Shown one piece after another: positions 51,639 through 64,000 of a stretch of 64,000 bases of DNA (position 1 is its first letter; each line of letters starts with the position of its first letter). The DNA comes from Acidobacteriota bacterium. GTDB lineage: Bacteria > Acidobacteriota > Blastocatellia > RBC074. Below the pieces are notes generated by a model. That model was not told the DNA's origin, did not search any database, and saw nothing but the letters and a program-made list of their open reading frames with translations. The translations under genes were made by a program, and so were the position numbers. The stretch spans positions 60,925 through 124,924 of the forward strand of contig JADJLO010000020.1 of assembly GCA_016710075.1 (NCBI GenBank). Reading direction: 5' to 3'.

Positions 51639-52841
51639 ATGAAGCGAGTCCTGCTCAATGCCATGGCCTCAACGGCGGGCGGCGGCACTACCTATCTACG
51701 AAATGTCCTTCCAAGGCTGGCAGGGAAAAGCGGCAAAGAGATCATCCCGCCGGATCTTTTTTTTCATCTGCTGGTTCCCCGGAACATCTGCAGGGGATAC
51801 CTGCAATTCGCCGGGCCTCGGATCACCATTGAAACTGCGCCGGTCAGCGGCGGAATTCTCTCCCGCTGGTGGTGGGAGCAGACTCGACTGAGAGGCTACC
51901 TCCGCGAACATCAAATCGACGTCCTGATATCCCTCGGCAATTTCGCGTTGTTTCATTCTCCGGTTACGCAAATTCTCTTCAACCGCAATGCCCTCTATTT
52001 TTCCGAAGATTTCAAGCGGGATCTGATATCCCGCAAGCAATACGGAATGCTGCTCGGCCATCTGCTCAAAAGCCGGCTGGCGAAGGCATCGATCAGGCAG
52101 GCGGATATCAATGTCACTCCCACGATCGCCTTTGCAAATCTTATCAGTGAGGATCGCAGCCTGCGTGAATGCAGGTTCGAGGTTCTCCCATTCGGATTCG
52201 ATCCGTCAATCTTTCAGGCCGGCGATTCAAATCCGGACCAGGATTCAGCCGCAAAAATAGACTCAGGCGAAAACTGTTGCCGGGTTCTCTATGTTAGCCA
52301 TTACAATTATTTCCGGAACTTCGAGACGCTGATTCACTCGCTGCCCGAGATGAAGAAAAAAATCAGAGAGATGACAGGGAAACGTCTGCAATTGCTCCTC
52401 ACGACCGATCTCAAACGCGGGGCCGTTTATGGCGGTTACGATTCGACTTCGGTAGCCGAATTGATCGACCGGATGGGGGTCCGGAACGACATCGTCATGC
52501 TGGGCAATGTGCCCTACCAAAATTTACACACGATTTATCGGCTGGCGGACTTGTTTGTCTGCCCGTCATACGCGGAAAGCTTCGGGCACCCGCTGCTCGA
52601 AGCCATGGCCTCGGGTGTTCCGGTCGTAGCCGCAAACCTGCCGGTGCATCGCGAGATATGCGAAGAGGCCGCAATTTATTTCGATGTGTTCAATCCTGTG
52701 GATCTTGCTCAAAAATGCGCCTCGCTGCTCAGCGATGCCAATCTGAAAGCGTCTCTCAAAGAACGCGGCAAGAATCAGGCCGCCAAATTCACATGGGACA
52801 TTCACGTCAATAAACTTTGCCAACTGATAGAACGCTGTTAA
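51639..52841 (+). CDS. Family 4 glycosyltransferase H
   Basis: GT-B fold, 400 residues. The start is the ATG at 51639 (KRVLLNAMASTAGGGTTYLR). Donor-side motifs are YVSHYNYFRNFETLIHSLPE and YAESFGHPLLEAMASGVPVV with E-x7-E. Its start overlaps the preceding stop within a few bases, so it is coupled to the Wzy-like gene. Confidence 0.9.
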   Translation: MKRVLLNAMASTAGGGTTYLRNVLPRLAGKSGKEIIPPDLFFHLLVPRNICRGYLQFAGPRITIETAPVSGGILSRWWWEQTRLRGYLREHQIDVLISLGNFALFHSPVTQILFNRNALYFSEDFKRDLISRKQYGMLLGHLLKSRLAKASIRQADINVTPTIAFANLISEDRSLRECRFEVLPFGFDPSIFQAGDSNPDQDSAAKIDSGENCCRVLYVSHYNYFRNFETLIHSLPEMKKKIREMTGKRLQLLLTTDLKRGAVYGGYDSTSVAELIDRMGVRNDIVMLGNVPYQNLHTIYRLADLFVCPSYAESFGHPLLEAMASGVPVVAANLPVHREICEEAAIYFDVFNPVDLAQKCASLLSDANLKASLKERGKNQAAKFTWDIHVNKLCQLIERC

Positions 52842-52855
52842 TTGAATGTAACGAG

Positions 52856-53707
<852 letters not shown>

Positions 53708-53734
<27 letters not shown>

Positions 53735-53815
53735 AGTTTAAAGCATGGAGTACCGCCTTCAGGCGGTCACGCCAGGAAATAAAGTAACCGCCTGAAGGCG
53801 GTACTCCATGCTTTA
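53708..53815. repeat. TTTAAAG words joined to CCGCCTTCAGGCGG palindromic repeat, copy 2
   Basis: TTTAAAGT/CAAAGTTT words at 53708-53742 lead directly into AGCATGGAGTACCGCCTTCA, which pairs with CTGAAGGCGGTACTCCATGC at 53793-53813. The first part encodes the C-terminus and stop of the upstream gene. The element ends 17 bases before asnB2. Two word families are thus fused in one spacer. Confidence 0.75.
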
Positions 53816-53831
53816 ACGTACGAAAAATTTC

Positions 53832-55730
53832 ATGTGTGGAATTTGCGGCATAGTCGGAAGCACGAATCAGAGCGTGATAGAGCGCATGACCAGGAGTCTG
53901 GCTCATCGGGGACCTGACGGAAGCGGGGTCGAGACTTTCCCCCGGCATGAGTTGGCGTTGGGGCACCGCCGTTTGAGCATCATCGACCTGTCCACTCGCG
54001 GGCGTCAGCCGATGACGAACGAAGACGGCAGCCTCTGGATCAGCTTCAACGGCGAGATATACAACTATCTTAAGTTGAAAGCCTCGCTCGATTCTGAACG
54101 GCACCGGTTCGCTTCCGAGACGGACACTGAGGTCATACTCCATCTTTATGAAGAAAAAGGTCCGGCAGGATTCGCCGATCTCAATGGGATGTTCGCCTTT
54201 GCGCTATATGATGCCGAGCGGGAACGCCTTTTTCTGGTGCGAGACCATCTCGGAATCAAACCGCTTTATTACACCATCGCAAACGGCAAACTGATCTTCG
54301 GATCGGAGATCAAGGCGATCCTCGAATCCGGCGTCTGTTCGCCGGAGATCGACTGGCAGGCGGCGAACGATTTCTTCTCCTTTCTTTATGTTCCCGCGCC
54401 GCGGACGATTTATCGTGGAATTTCGCATCTGCCGCCGGCGCATTACCTGGAATACGATCTGCAGCGACGATGCATTGTTAAAATCGAGAACTACTGGGAT
54501 GTCGCGCAGTGGGGCATGGAGCCTGAAGAAACCGATGAGCAGGAGATCTGTGCGAAGCTGAGAACCTTGATGACCGAATCGATTGCCGGTCAGATGATCA
54601 GCGATGTTCCGCTTGGAGCCTTTCTCTCAGGCGGTGTCGATTCGAACATCATAGTCGGCCTGATGGCAGCTCAAGCCTCGAAGCCGGTAAAAACTTTCAC
54701 CGTTCTTTTTGAAGGCGACGATCTTGATTATTACGATGAGCGACGCGAAGCGAAACGCATCGCCGAGAAGTTCGGCACAGAACATCACGAGTTGCCGATC
54801 GATCTTTCAAGGCCCGAAGAAATGCTCGACATGGTCGATCATTTCGATCAGCCATTCGGCAACACGACCTTCTACCTGACCTATCTTCTCTCGCGTTACA
54901 CCCGTGAACATGTCACAGTTGCGCTGTCCGGGGCTGGAGGCGATGAGCTTTTCGGCGGCTACCCGCGTTACCGCGCAGTCAGGGCGATGCGCTACCTTCG
55001 ATATATTCCACAGACTGCGGCGCGGCTTGCGCTCGCAGCCGTCTCGAAGATCAGAGACGATTTCGCCGATCGCCGGCTTCATCGCATCAGGGCCCTGCTT
55101 AACGGTATCGATAAAAACCCGGCAAATCAGTATCTCAAATGGGTCTACTATCTTGACGAAGAGAGAAAGGGGCTGCTGCTGCGCGACAGACATCAATCTC
55201 AGCCTTCTCACAGGGTTCTGCAATCTCATCTTGATCGTATCCCTGCAGGCTGGGACGACGGGAACAGGTATTCATATCTGGATGTCGAAACCTTCCTGCC
55301 CGATAATCTTCTGGAATATTCGGACAAGATGAGCATGGCGTGGTCGCTCGAACTGCGCGTTCCTTTCCTCTATCCGCGCGTCGTCGAGCAGGCATTCAGA
55401 ATTCCCTTCGATCTCAAAATGAACCGCTCGGGCAGCAAGGCGATACTCCGCAAGGCATTTGCCGATCTGATACCCGAAGAAAATCTGCGCATTCCTAAAA
55501 AGGGCTTCAATGTCCCGCTCGGTTCCTGGATGCGAACGAAACTCGACAGATACTTCGACGAACTCCTGCCAAAGGGTTACGTCGATCGCGAAGGAATTTT
55601 CAACTACGACTGCATCTCTCAAATGCGCGAGGAACACCGTCTCGGCCGGCGAGATAATTCCTACGAACTTTTCGCGGTGCTGATTTTCGACAAATGGTAT
55701 AGAAAGAGGATTACGAATCAAACCGAATAA
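53832..55730 (+). CDS. asnB: Asparagine synthase-like glutamine amidotransferase, copy 2
   Basis: A 632-residue AsnB paralogue. The catalytic Cys is residue 2 (MCGICGIVGST), with LAHRGPDGSGVET and FNGEIYNYLKLKA. The pyrophosphate loop is FLSGGVDSNIIVGLMAAQ. Similarity to copy 1 is clear but far from identical, so it is probably not a recent duplicate. The C-terminus (KRITNQTE) lies in a degenerate version of the CGAAACAGACGAAA word. It probably amidates a glycan component. Confidence 0.92.
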   Translation: MCGICGIVGSTNQSVIERMTRSLAHRGPDGSGVETFPRHELALGHRRLSIIDLSTRGRQPMTNEDGSLWISFNGEIYNYLKLKASLDSERHRFASETDTEVILHLYEEKGPAGFADLNGMFAFALYDAERERLFLVRDHLGIKPLYYTIANGKLIFGSEIKAILESGVCSPEIDWQAANDFFSFLYVPAPRTIYRGISHLPPAHYLEYDLQRRCIVKIENYWDVAQWGMEPEETDEQEICAKLRTLMTESIAGQMISDVPLGAFLSGGVDSNIIVGLMAAQASKPVKTFTVLFEGDDLDYYDERREAKRIAEKFGTEHHELPIDLSRPEEMLDMVDHFDQPFGNTTFYLTYLLSRYTREHVTVALSGAGGDELFGGYPRYRAVRAMRYLRYIPQTAARLALAAVSKIRDDFADRRLHRIRALLNGIDKNPANQYLKWVYYLDEERKGLLLRDRHQSQPSHRVLQSHLDRIPAGWDDGNRYSYLDVETFLPDNLLEYSDKMSMAWSLELRVPFLYPRVVEQAFRIPFDLKMNRSGSKAILRKAFADLIPEENLRIPKKGFNVPLGSWMRTKLDRYFDELLPKGYVDREGIFNYDCISQMREEHRLGRRDNSYELFAVLIFDKWYRKRITNQTE

Positions 55731-55760
55731 CGTAGGCTGGGATTGAACAATCCCAGCCTA
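55708..55760. repeat. Degenerate word element and perfect 13-base inverted repeat
   Basis: GATTACGAATCAAACCGAA resembles the word element and contains the asnB2 C-terminus. After the stop, TAGGCTGGGATTG (55733-55745) pairs perfectly with CAATCCCAGCCTA (55748-55760) around a two-base loop, a strong hairpin without a T-tract. Confidence 0.65.
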
Positions 55761-55806
55761 ATATTCAAATTCTGTTGAGCAGGGGCTGAGCAGTTACAAA
55801 ATCTCA

Positions 55807-57953
<2,147 letters not shown>

Positions 57954-57957
<4 letters not shown>

Positions 57958-59743
57958 TGCTTCGTCTCTTCCGCACACTGAAACATCTGCGATGGGAGCA
58001 GGTCGCTTACCGGCCATTGCGCATCGCCCAGTTCAGGCTTTACAGGCATTTTCCGGCACTCACCAATCCGTGGACGAGGCCACAGGGTGCGCCGGAGGTG
58101 GCGGCAGCGTGCGAGATAATCAGATCAGTCTTTCTTGAACGATTCACGCATCTCAACAGCCCCCTCAACGGATTCGATCAAAGAATAAATGACCTGGGCA
58201 ACAACACCTTCACCTTTCTCAATCGCAGAGTGAGGTTATATCCGCTCGACTGGAATTCACGCTACGAAAGCCATCTGTGGAATTACCAGCTTCATTATTT
58301 CAGTTTCGCCTTGTGGTGTGCGAGAAGCCGGGTCGAGCGAAGGGACGATTCGTTTGAGCCATGTCGCAAGCTGATTGAGAGCTGGCTCAGCGAGGCCCGG
58401 ATTGGCCGGTGCGACGGATGGGATGCCTATCCGACTTCGCTGCGGGTCGTCAACTGGATCTACGCCTACTCTCTGATTGAAAACTCTTACGACAACAGGG
58501 AGTTTCTCGATCGCTGGCGCGGCGCCATTCATGCTCAACTGGATTTTCTCAGCCGGCACCTGGAACATCACCTTCAGGCAAACCACTTGCTGAAGAATGT
58601 CAAAGCCCTCTTCATCGGCGGGCTGTTCTTCAACAGAGAGGATTGGATTGAGAAGGGCGGTAGCCTGCTTTTGAGAGAGCTTGAAGAGCAGATTCTGGAT
58701 GACGGCGGCCATTATGAGCGCTCGCCGATGTACCACTCTCAGACGCTGGCCGATTTCCTCGAGTGTCATGCGCTTCAAACGGCCTTCGGCCGGCTCAGAA
58801 CCGGTCAGCCTTTCGATATTAAACTTCAAAAGATGGCCGGCTTCCTCGATGCGATGACTTATCAAGACGGATCTTTCGCGCTCTTCAATGATTCCGCGAA
58901 TACCGAAGAGACCTCGCCAATTCCCGTCATCGAGTCAGCTCAGAAAATCGTCGGATACGCTTCCGGTAATTACCCCGCAGCTTTTCCCGAGACCGGATAT
59001 TTTCTCTGGGAGAATGCGGACAAATCCGAAAAGATCATCGTCGATGCCGGCCCTCCGTCGGTCGATTACAATACAGCTCACGCTCACTGCGATATCGCCA
59101 GTTATGAATTGTGGCTCGATGGATCACCCTTGATTGTCGATTCCGGCGTCCACGGCTACGGTGGAGATCGCTATCGCGAATTCTGCCGGTCGACGAGGGC
59201 TCACAACACGATCACCATCGACGGTCTTGAACAATCAGAAATCTGGGACACTTTCCGCATGGCTCGCAGGGCCGAAATCGTCGAAGCTGCGGCTGAATCA
59301 AATGAAAATTGCTGGTCTTTTCGATGCAGTTATCATCCTTATCACGGCAAAAAACTTACTCATCACCGCTCGATAAAACGCCTTCCACCGGAGAATGGGT
59401 TTTTGAAGATTCCGTGGCTGGAGGTTCGACGCATCTGGTTGAAAGCTTCATCCATTTGCATCCGGCCATTAATGCGAAGAAAATCAAGGTTGATTCACAC
59501 AATATTGAATGTCATTCTAAAAATCTTAATGTCCTGATCGAACCTTTCGGTGCCGAAACTGTCGAGATCATCCACGGCTCATTGTCGCCGATTCAGGGAT
59601 GGTACTTCCCCGACTTCGGCCGCACCGAGAAACGCTCGACCATCAGGATCACTTATCGCGCCGAAAGCGGGTGTGTTTTTGGATATAAGATAAAGAGAGA
59701 TTCCGAAACAGACGGAAGAGAGAGTACGAAACAAACGAAATAA
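57954..59743 (+). CDS. Heparinase II/III-family protein (frameshifted)
   Basis: About 597 residues. The alpha/alpha-toroid N-terminal half has WNYQLHYFSFALWCARSRVE, NHLLKNVKALFIGGLFF and GGHYERSPMYHSQTLADFLE. The beta-sandwich half begins near SVDYNTAHAHCDIASYELWL with the catalytic H-x-H-x-D type region and IVDSGVHGYGGDRYREFCRS. The frame breaks near 59385, probably one base missing after CTTCCACC, and resumes GEWVFEDSVAGGSTHLVESF. The last residues (RESTKQTK) are encoded by the word element. It is probably a lyase or an alginate-lyase-like editing enzyme in glycan export. Confidence 0.85.
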
Positions 59744-59900
59744 ACGAAACAGACGAAAAATTCCCATAAGTTGATTGTGCAAAAACATCCAAATAAACGA
59801 ATAACAGAATAAACCGCTGAATTCACCTGTTAGTTTTTTTCGTCTGTTTCGTTTATTTCGTCTGTTTCGTACTCTCTCTTCCTCCGTCTGGTTCGGAATC
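59694..59900. repeat. CGAAACAGACGAAA-word element, copy 5 (longest)
   Basis: Both arms are full here: left 59694-59760 and right 59835-59900, about 65 bases each and nearly perfectly complementary, with a spacer of about 75 bases. The left arm overlaps the end of the heparinase gene and contains its stop codon. The right arm carries the same 35-base core as copies 1-3. Confidence 0.85.
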
Positions 59901-59910
59901 TAATTCATCA

Positions 59911-61188
59911 ATGAAGATTACTTTCTTATGCCAGTATTTTCCGCCTGAGATGGGAGCGCCCGCTGCCCGGACGTACGAGCACGCGCGCCACTGGGCGGCG
60001 CTGGGACATGAAGTAACAGTCATCACCGGATTTCCGAATCATCCGACGGGAATCATCAGACCCGAATATGAGGGGCAGTTCGTCAAGCGGGAGAGTATCG
60101 ACGGCATCGATCTGCTCAGGACCTGGGTTTACTGCGCGGCGAACAAGGGATTCTTCAAACGGGTGCTCAATTTCCTGTCATTCTTCTTTTCATCTTTTCT
60201 GCTCGGGTCGGTGATGACGGCGCGGCCTGATGTGGTCGTCGGGACATCGCCCCAGTTTTTCTGCGCGGTTTCAGCTTATTTGCTGAGCGTGATCAAGCGG
60301 GCTCCATTCGTTTTTGAAGTGCGCGACATCTGGCCGCAATCGGCGGTTGAATTAGGGGCGCTCAAGAATCCGCTGATTATCAGAGCGCTGGAATCGATCG
60401 AGCATTTTCTTTACCGGCGTGCCAGACTGATAATCGTCGTGGCGGAATCCACGCGGCCATACCTGCTCGCGAAAGGCGTCAACCCGGACAAGATCAGAAT
60501 TGTGCCAAACGGCATAGATGCGCAGTATCTGGAATCGGCCACCGCCACACCTGAGGAGATTCGCGAGCAGTATGACCTGAACGGAAAATTCGTGGTCTCC
60601 TACATTGGAACTCATGGCATGTCGCATGCGCTCGACGTCGTGCTCAAAGCCGCCGGCAGACTGCGAGATGACACATCGGTCAGGTTCCTCTTCGTCGGCG
60701 AAGGTGCGGAAAAAGAGAAACTCAAAAAACTGGCTTTGGAGTTAAAACTGGATAACATTACTTTTGTCGGTGAGCAGCCGAGAGAGCGTCTGCTGGCATT
60801 TTACAGGGCGAGCGACGTCAGCCTTGTGCCGCTCAAGCGACTGGACATCTTCAAAAAGGTGCTGCCGTCGAAGCTCTTCGAGTTGATGGGGGTCGGCTGC
60901 CCCGTCATCTGCAGCGTCGAAGGCGAAGCCGCGGAACTCGTCAAAAGATCCGGCGGCGGAGAATGCATCGAGCCGGAAAATGTCGATTCGCTCGTTGAGA
61001 GCATCCGGCGGCTTGAGAAAAACAAGGAACTACGCCTTCAAATGAGCGCCAACGGGCGCACTTTTGTCAGGGAATTCTACCTGCGTTCGAATCTGGCCGA
61101 AAATTATCTTGAGGCCCTGGCCGTGGCCGCGAAATTAAACGGTCGCAACGCAGCAGTCAATTGCGCGCCGGGCGCGACCGGCAATTGA
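59911..61188 (+). CDS. Family 4 glycosyltransferase, WcaI/WbuB-like
   Basis: A 425-residue GT-B protein opening MKITFLCQYFPPEMGAPAAR and GHEVTVITGFPNHPTGIIRP, typical of the WbuB/WcaI group. Donor-side motifs include YIGTHGMSHALDVVLKAAGR and SLVPLKRLDIFKKVLPSKLF with the following ELMGVGCPV. The group often adds L-fucosamine or related sugars early in assembly. It is followed 13 bases later by the initiating transferase. Confidence 0.9.
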   Translation: MKITFLCQYFPPEMGAPAARTYEHARHWAALGHEVTVITGFPNHPTGIIRPEYEGQFVKRESIDGIDLLRTWVYCAANKGFFKRVLNFLSFFFSSFLLGSVMTARPDVVVGTSPQFFCAVSAYLLSVIKRAPFVFEVRDIWPQSAVELGALKNPLIIRALESIEHFLYRRARLIIVVAESTRPYLLAKGVNPDKIRIVPNGIDAQYLESATATPEEIREQYDLNGKFVVSYIGTHGMSHALDVVLKAAGRLRDDTSVRFLFVGEGAEKEKLKKLALELKLDNITFVGEQPRERLLAFYRASDVSLVPLKRLDIFKKVLPSKLFELMGVGCPVICSVEGEAAELVKRSGGGECIEPENVDSLVESIRRLEKNKELRLQMSANGRTFVREFYLRSNLAENYLEALAVAAKLNGRNAAVNCAPGATGN

Positions 61189-61201
61189 TAACCGAGGACC
61201 T

Positions 61202-62740
<1,539 letters not shown>

Positions 62741-62746
62741 AAAAAC

Positions 62747-62973
62747 AGATTACGAAACAGACGAAAAACTTCGGGCGGTCAACGTGCCTGATCATCCATC
62801 CGGCGGGGCGGCGTTTCTGGGCCCGGGGGGGGTCGGCTCGCTTCCCAGGCGGGTGAATCTTCGCGTGTCAAACCGATTCAGAAATGCGTAACATCAGTTA
62901 TTTAAACAGTTGAATCAGATGAGTCACACGCTTTCAGATTGTTTCGTCCGTTTCGTTTATTTCGTAATCCCTC
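62747..62973. repeat. CGAAACAGACGAAA-word element, copy 6
   Basis: The left arm (GATTACGAAACAGACGAAAA) starts 8 bases after the wecA stop, and the right arm (TTTCGTCCGTTTCGTTTATT) is at 62943-62970. The spacer is about 170 bases, longer than in the other copies, and shows no gene. The right arm lies at the 3' end of the next, minus-strand gene. Confidence 0.75.
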
Positions 62974-62980
62974 TTCCAGC

Positions 62981-63400
62981 TTATCCCTGGAAGGGGATGA
63001 AGGTCGGGTCATCCTGCTGGTCGCGTTCCCATTTCAGGAATTCGAAATAGCCGCAGCGCCGTGTCGTGGGGTATTCCCGGCAGACACCGGGACGGTGCTC
63101 ATAGATGGTGCATCTTCTCTCAGTCGGATCGAGAAACTGACAGGCACTCTTGAAAATGTGATCCTTGCGATGGCGAAGGACATTTTTACCGTATGCCTTG
63201 ATGTATTTCGTGTACTTCTTTTCAGTCGCTTCGTAACTCAGACTGAATCTTTTGGCAAGACGCTCGATATCGCGTCTGGTCACCAGAATCCAGTCATAAG
63301 TACAACAATAGGCCGGGCATTTCGAACAATCGTAAAGCACCGGCAGTGATCTTTTCTTTTCCGGCGAAGAACCCTTTTTCTCTGTTTTTGGCATAGTCAT
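62981..63400 (-). CDS. YkgJ-type cysteine-cluster protein
   Basis: About 139 residues; the start is uncertain (63400 and 63394 are both ATG). Eight cysteines follow the family pattern: YDCSKCPAYCCTYDWI, KSACQFLDPTERRCTIYE and RPGVCREYPTTRRCGYFEF. The domain, also called Fe-S oxidoreductase YkgJ, is thought to bind zinc or an Fe-S cluster. It lies apart from the polysaccharide genes, on the opposite strand. Function unknown. Confidence 0.85.
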   Translation of the reverse strand: MTMPKTEKKGSSPEKKRSLPVLYDCSKCPAYCCTYDWILVTRRDIERLAKRFSLSYEATEKKYTKYIKAYGKNVLRHRKDHIFKSACQFLDPTERRCTIYEHRPGVCREYPTTRRCGYFEFLKWERDQQDDPTFIPFQG

Positions 63401-63511
63401 CAAATGTGCGATAGCTGTGATTTGAACCACAAAAAGTATAGGAAATAATTACCATCATCGACAAAATGCGGCAACAATTATTTCTCATTCCTGAAAGAAA
63501 AAAATAGACGA

Positions 63512-64000
63512 ATGATCTTGTACAGCATCGGGCACAGCAACGTCAGCATCGAAGCCTTTGTGAAGTTGCTCATCGAGCGGCAGATGGAGATCCTCGTGGA
63601 TGTGCGCAGCCAGCCTTACAGCCGCTACAATCCGCATTTCAGCCGTGAGAACCTGAAAAGGTCGCTCGAGGAGAACAAAATCCGATACGTCTTTCTTGGC
63701 GACAGCATCGGAGGCAAACCTCAGGCAACTGGTTTCAGGCTCGAAAACGGAGGGGTCGATTACGATAAGCTTGCGGAATCGGAACTTTTTCAGAAGGGTC
63801 TGCAGCAATTGATCGACACGGGAACCGGCGCCCGGGTTTCATTCATGTGCGCTGAAGCCGATTTCAAACACTGCCATCGCTACTGGCTCATCACGCGCGC
63901 GCTGCTCAAGCGTGGAATTGAAGTAAAACATATTCTCCATTCCGGCGCCCTCGCCGACACGAACGCCGATGACTTCAATGTCATTCAGCCCAGCCTGTTT
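63512..64000 (+). CDS. DUF488-domain protein, partial at the window end
   Basis: A frame open to the last base, 163 residues seen. It begins MILYSIGHSNVSIEAFVKLL, then VDVRSQPYSRYNPHFSRENL and IRYVFLGDSIGGKPQ, and further MCAEADFKHCHRYWLITRAL. The S-x-G-H-S and C-A-E-x4-C-H motifs are the DUF488 signature; its function is unknown. It is divergent from the YkgJ gene, about 110 bases away. Confidence 0.88.
   Translation, partial: MILYSIGHSNVSIEAFVKLLIERQMEILVDVRSQPYSRYNPHFSRENLKRSLEENKIRYVFLGDSIGGKPQATGFRLENGGVDYDKLAESELFQKGLQQLIDTGTGARVSFMCAEADFKHCHRYWLITRALLKRGIEVKHILHSGALADTNADDFNVIQPSLF

Overview
The window reads as a chromosomal piece of a Gram-negative bacterium, most likely an acidobacterium. 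This placement is inferred from gene content only: a BlaI/M56 pair, a secreted family with a DELPDFICQQ motif, an Asp-box propeller protein, a carboxypeptidase-regulatory/TPR lipoprotein, PPK1 with PPK2, and outer-membrane polysaccharide export. No rRNA, tRNA, CRISPR array, insertion sequence or prophage was seen.

Layout. 1-1162 (minus): M56 peptidase and BlaI repressor, both frameshifted. 1277-5008 (plus): translation block rpmE, DUF1385 membrane protein, prfA, prmC. 5157-12845: solitary DNA methyltransferase, secreted unknown, BNR propeller, GNAT, PPK2, TPR lipoprotein. 13077-19253 (minus): folE, rluB, ispH, rpsA, sppA, HU. 19469-24610: ppk1, an oxidoreductase, a glyoxalase-like protein and a PQQ-type propeller. 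25001-28317 (minus): O-antigen-ligase-like protein, a small membrane protein and a TPR protein.

28738-62740 (plus) is one long polysaccharide locus: outer-membrane export protein (Wza type), Wzz/tyrosine autokinase, AsnB, Wzm/Wzt ABC exporter, twelve glycosyltransferases, a secreted unknown, a Cys-cluster/FkbH-like HAD protein, a methyltransferase, a polysaccharide deacetylase, a Wzy/ligase-like protein, a second AsnB, an MDR-Gfo/Idh fusion, a heparinase and a WecA-type initiating transferase. YkgJ-type and DUF488 genes close the window.

Two window-wide patterns stand out. First, the spacers between gene blocks hold inverted repeats whose arms are built from short iterated words. At least five unrelated word families occur. 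In the polysaccharide locus they sit only at boundaries between runs of coupled or overlapping genes, often beginning on the upstream stop codon and ending just before the next start. Second, about ten genes carry single-base indels, mostly in short homopolymers, although their corrected frames read as normal conserved proteins. That pattern fits consensus errors better than real gene decay, but reads would be needed to tell. One TPR gene also has an in-frame TGA.
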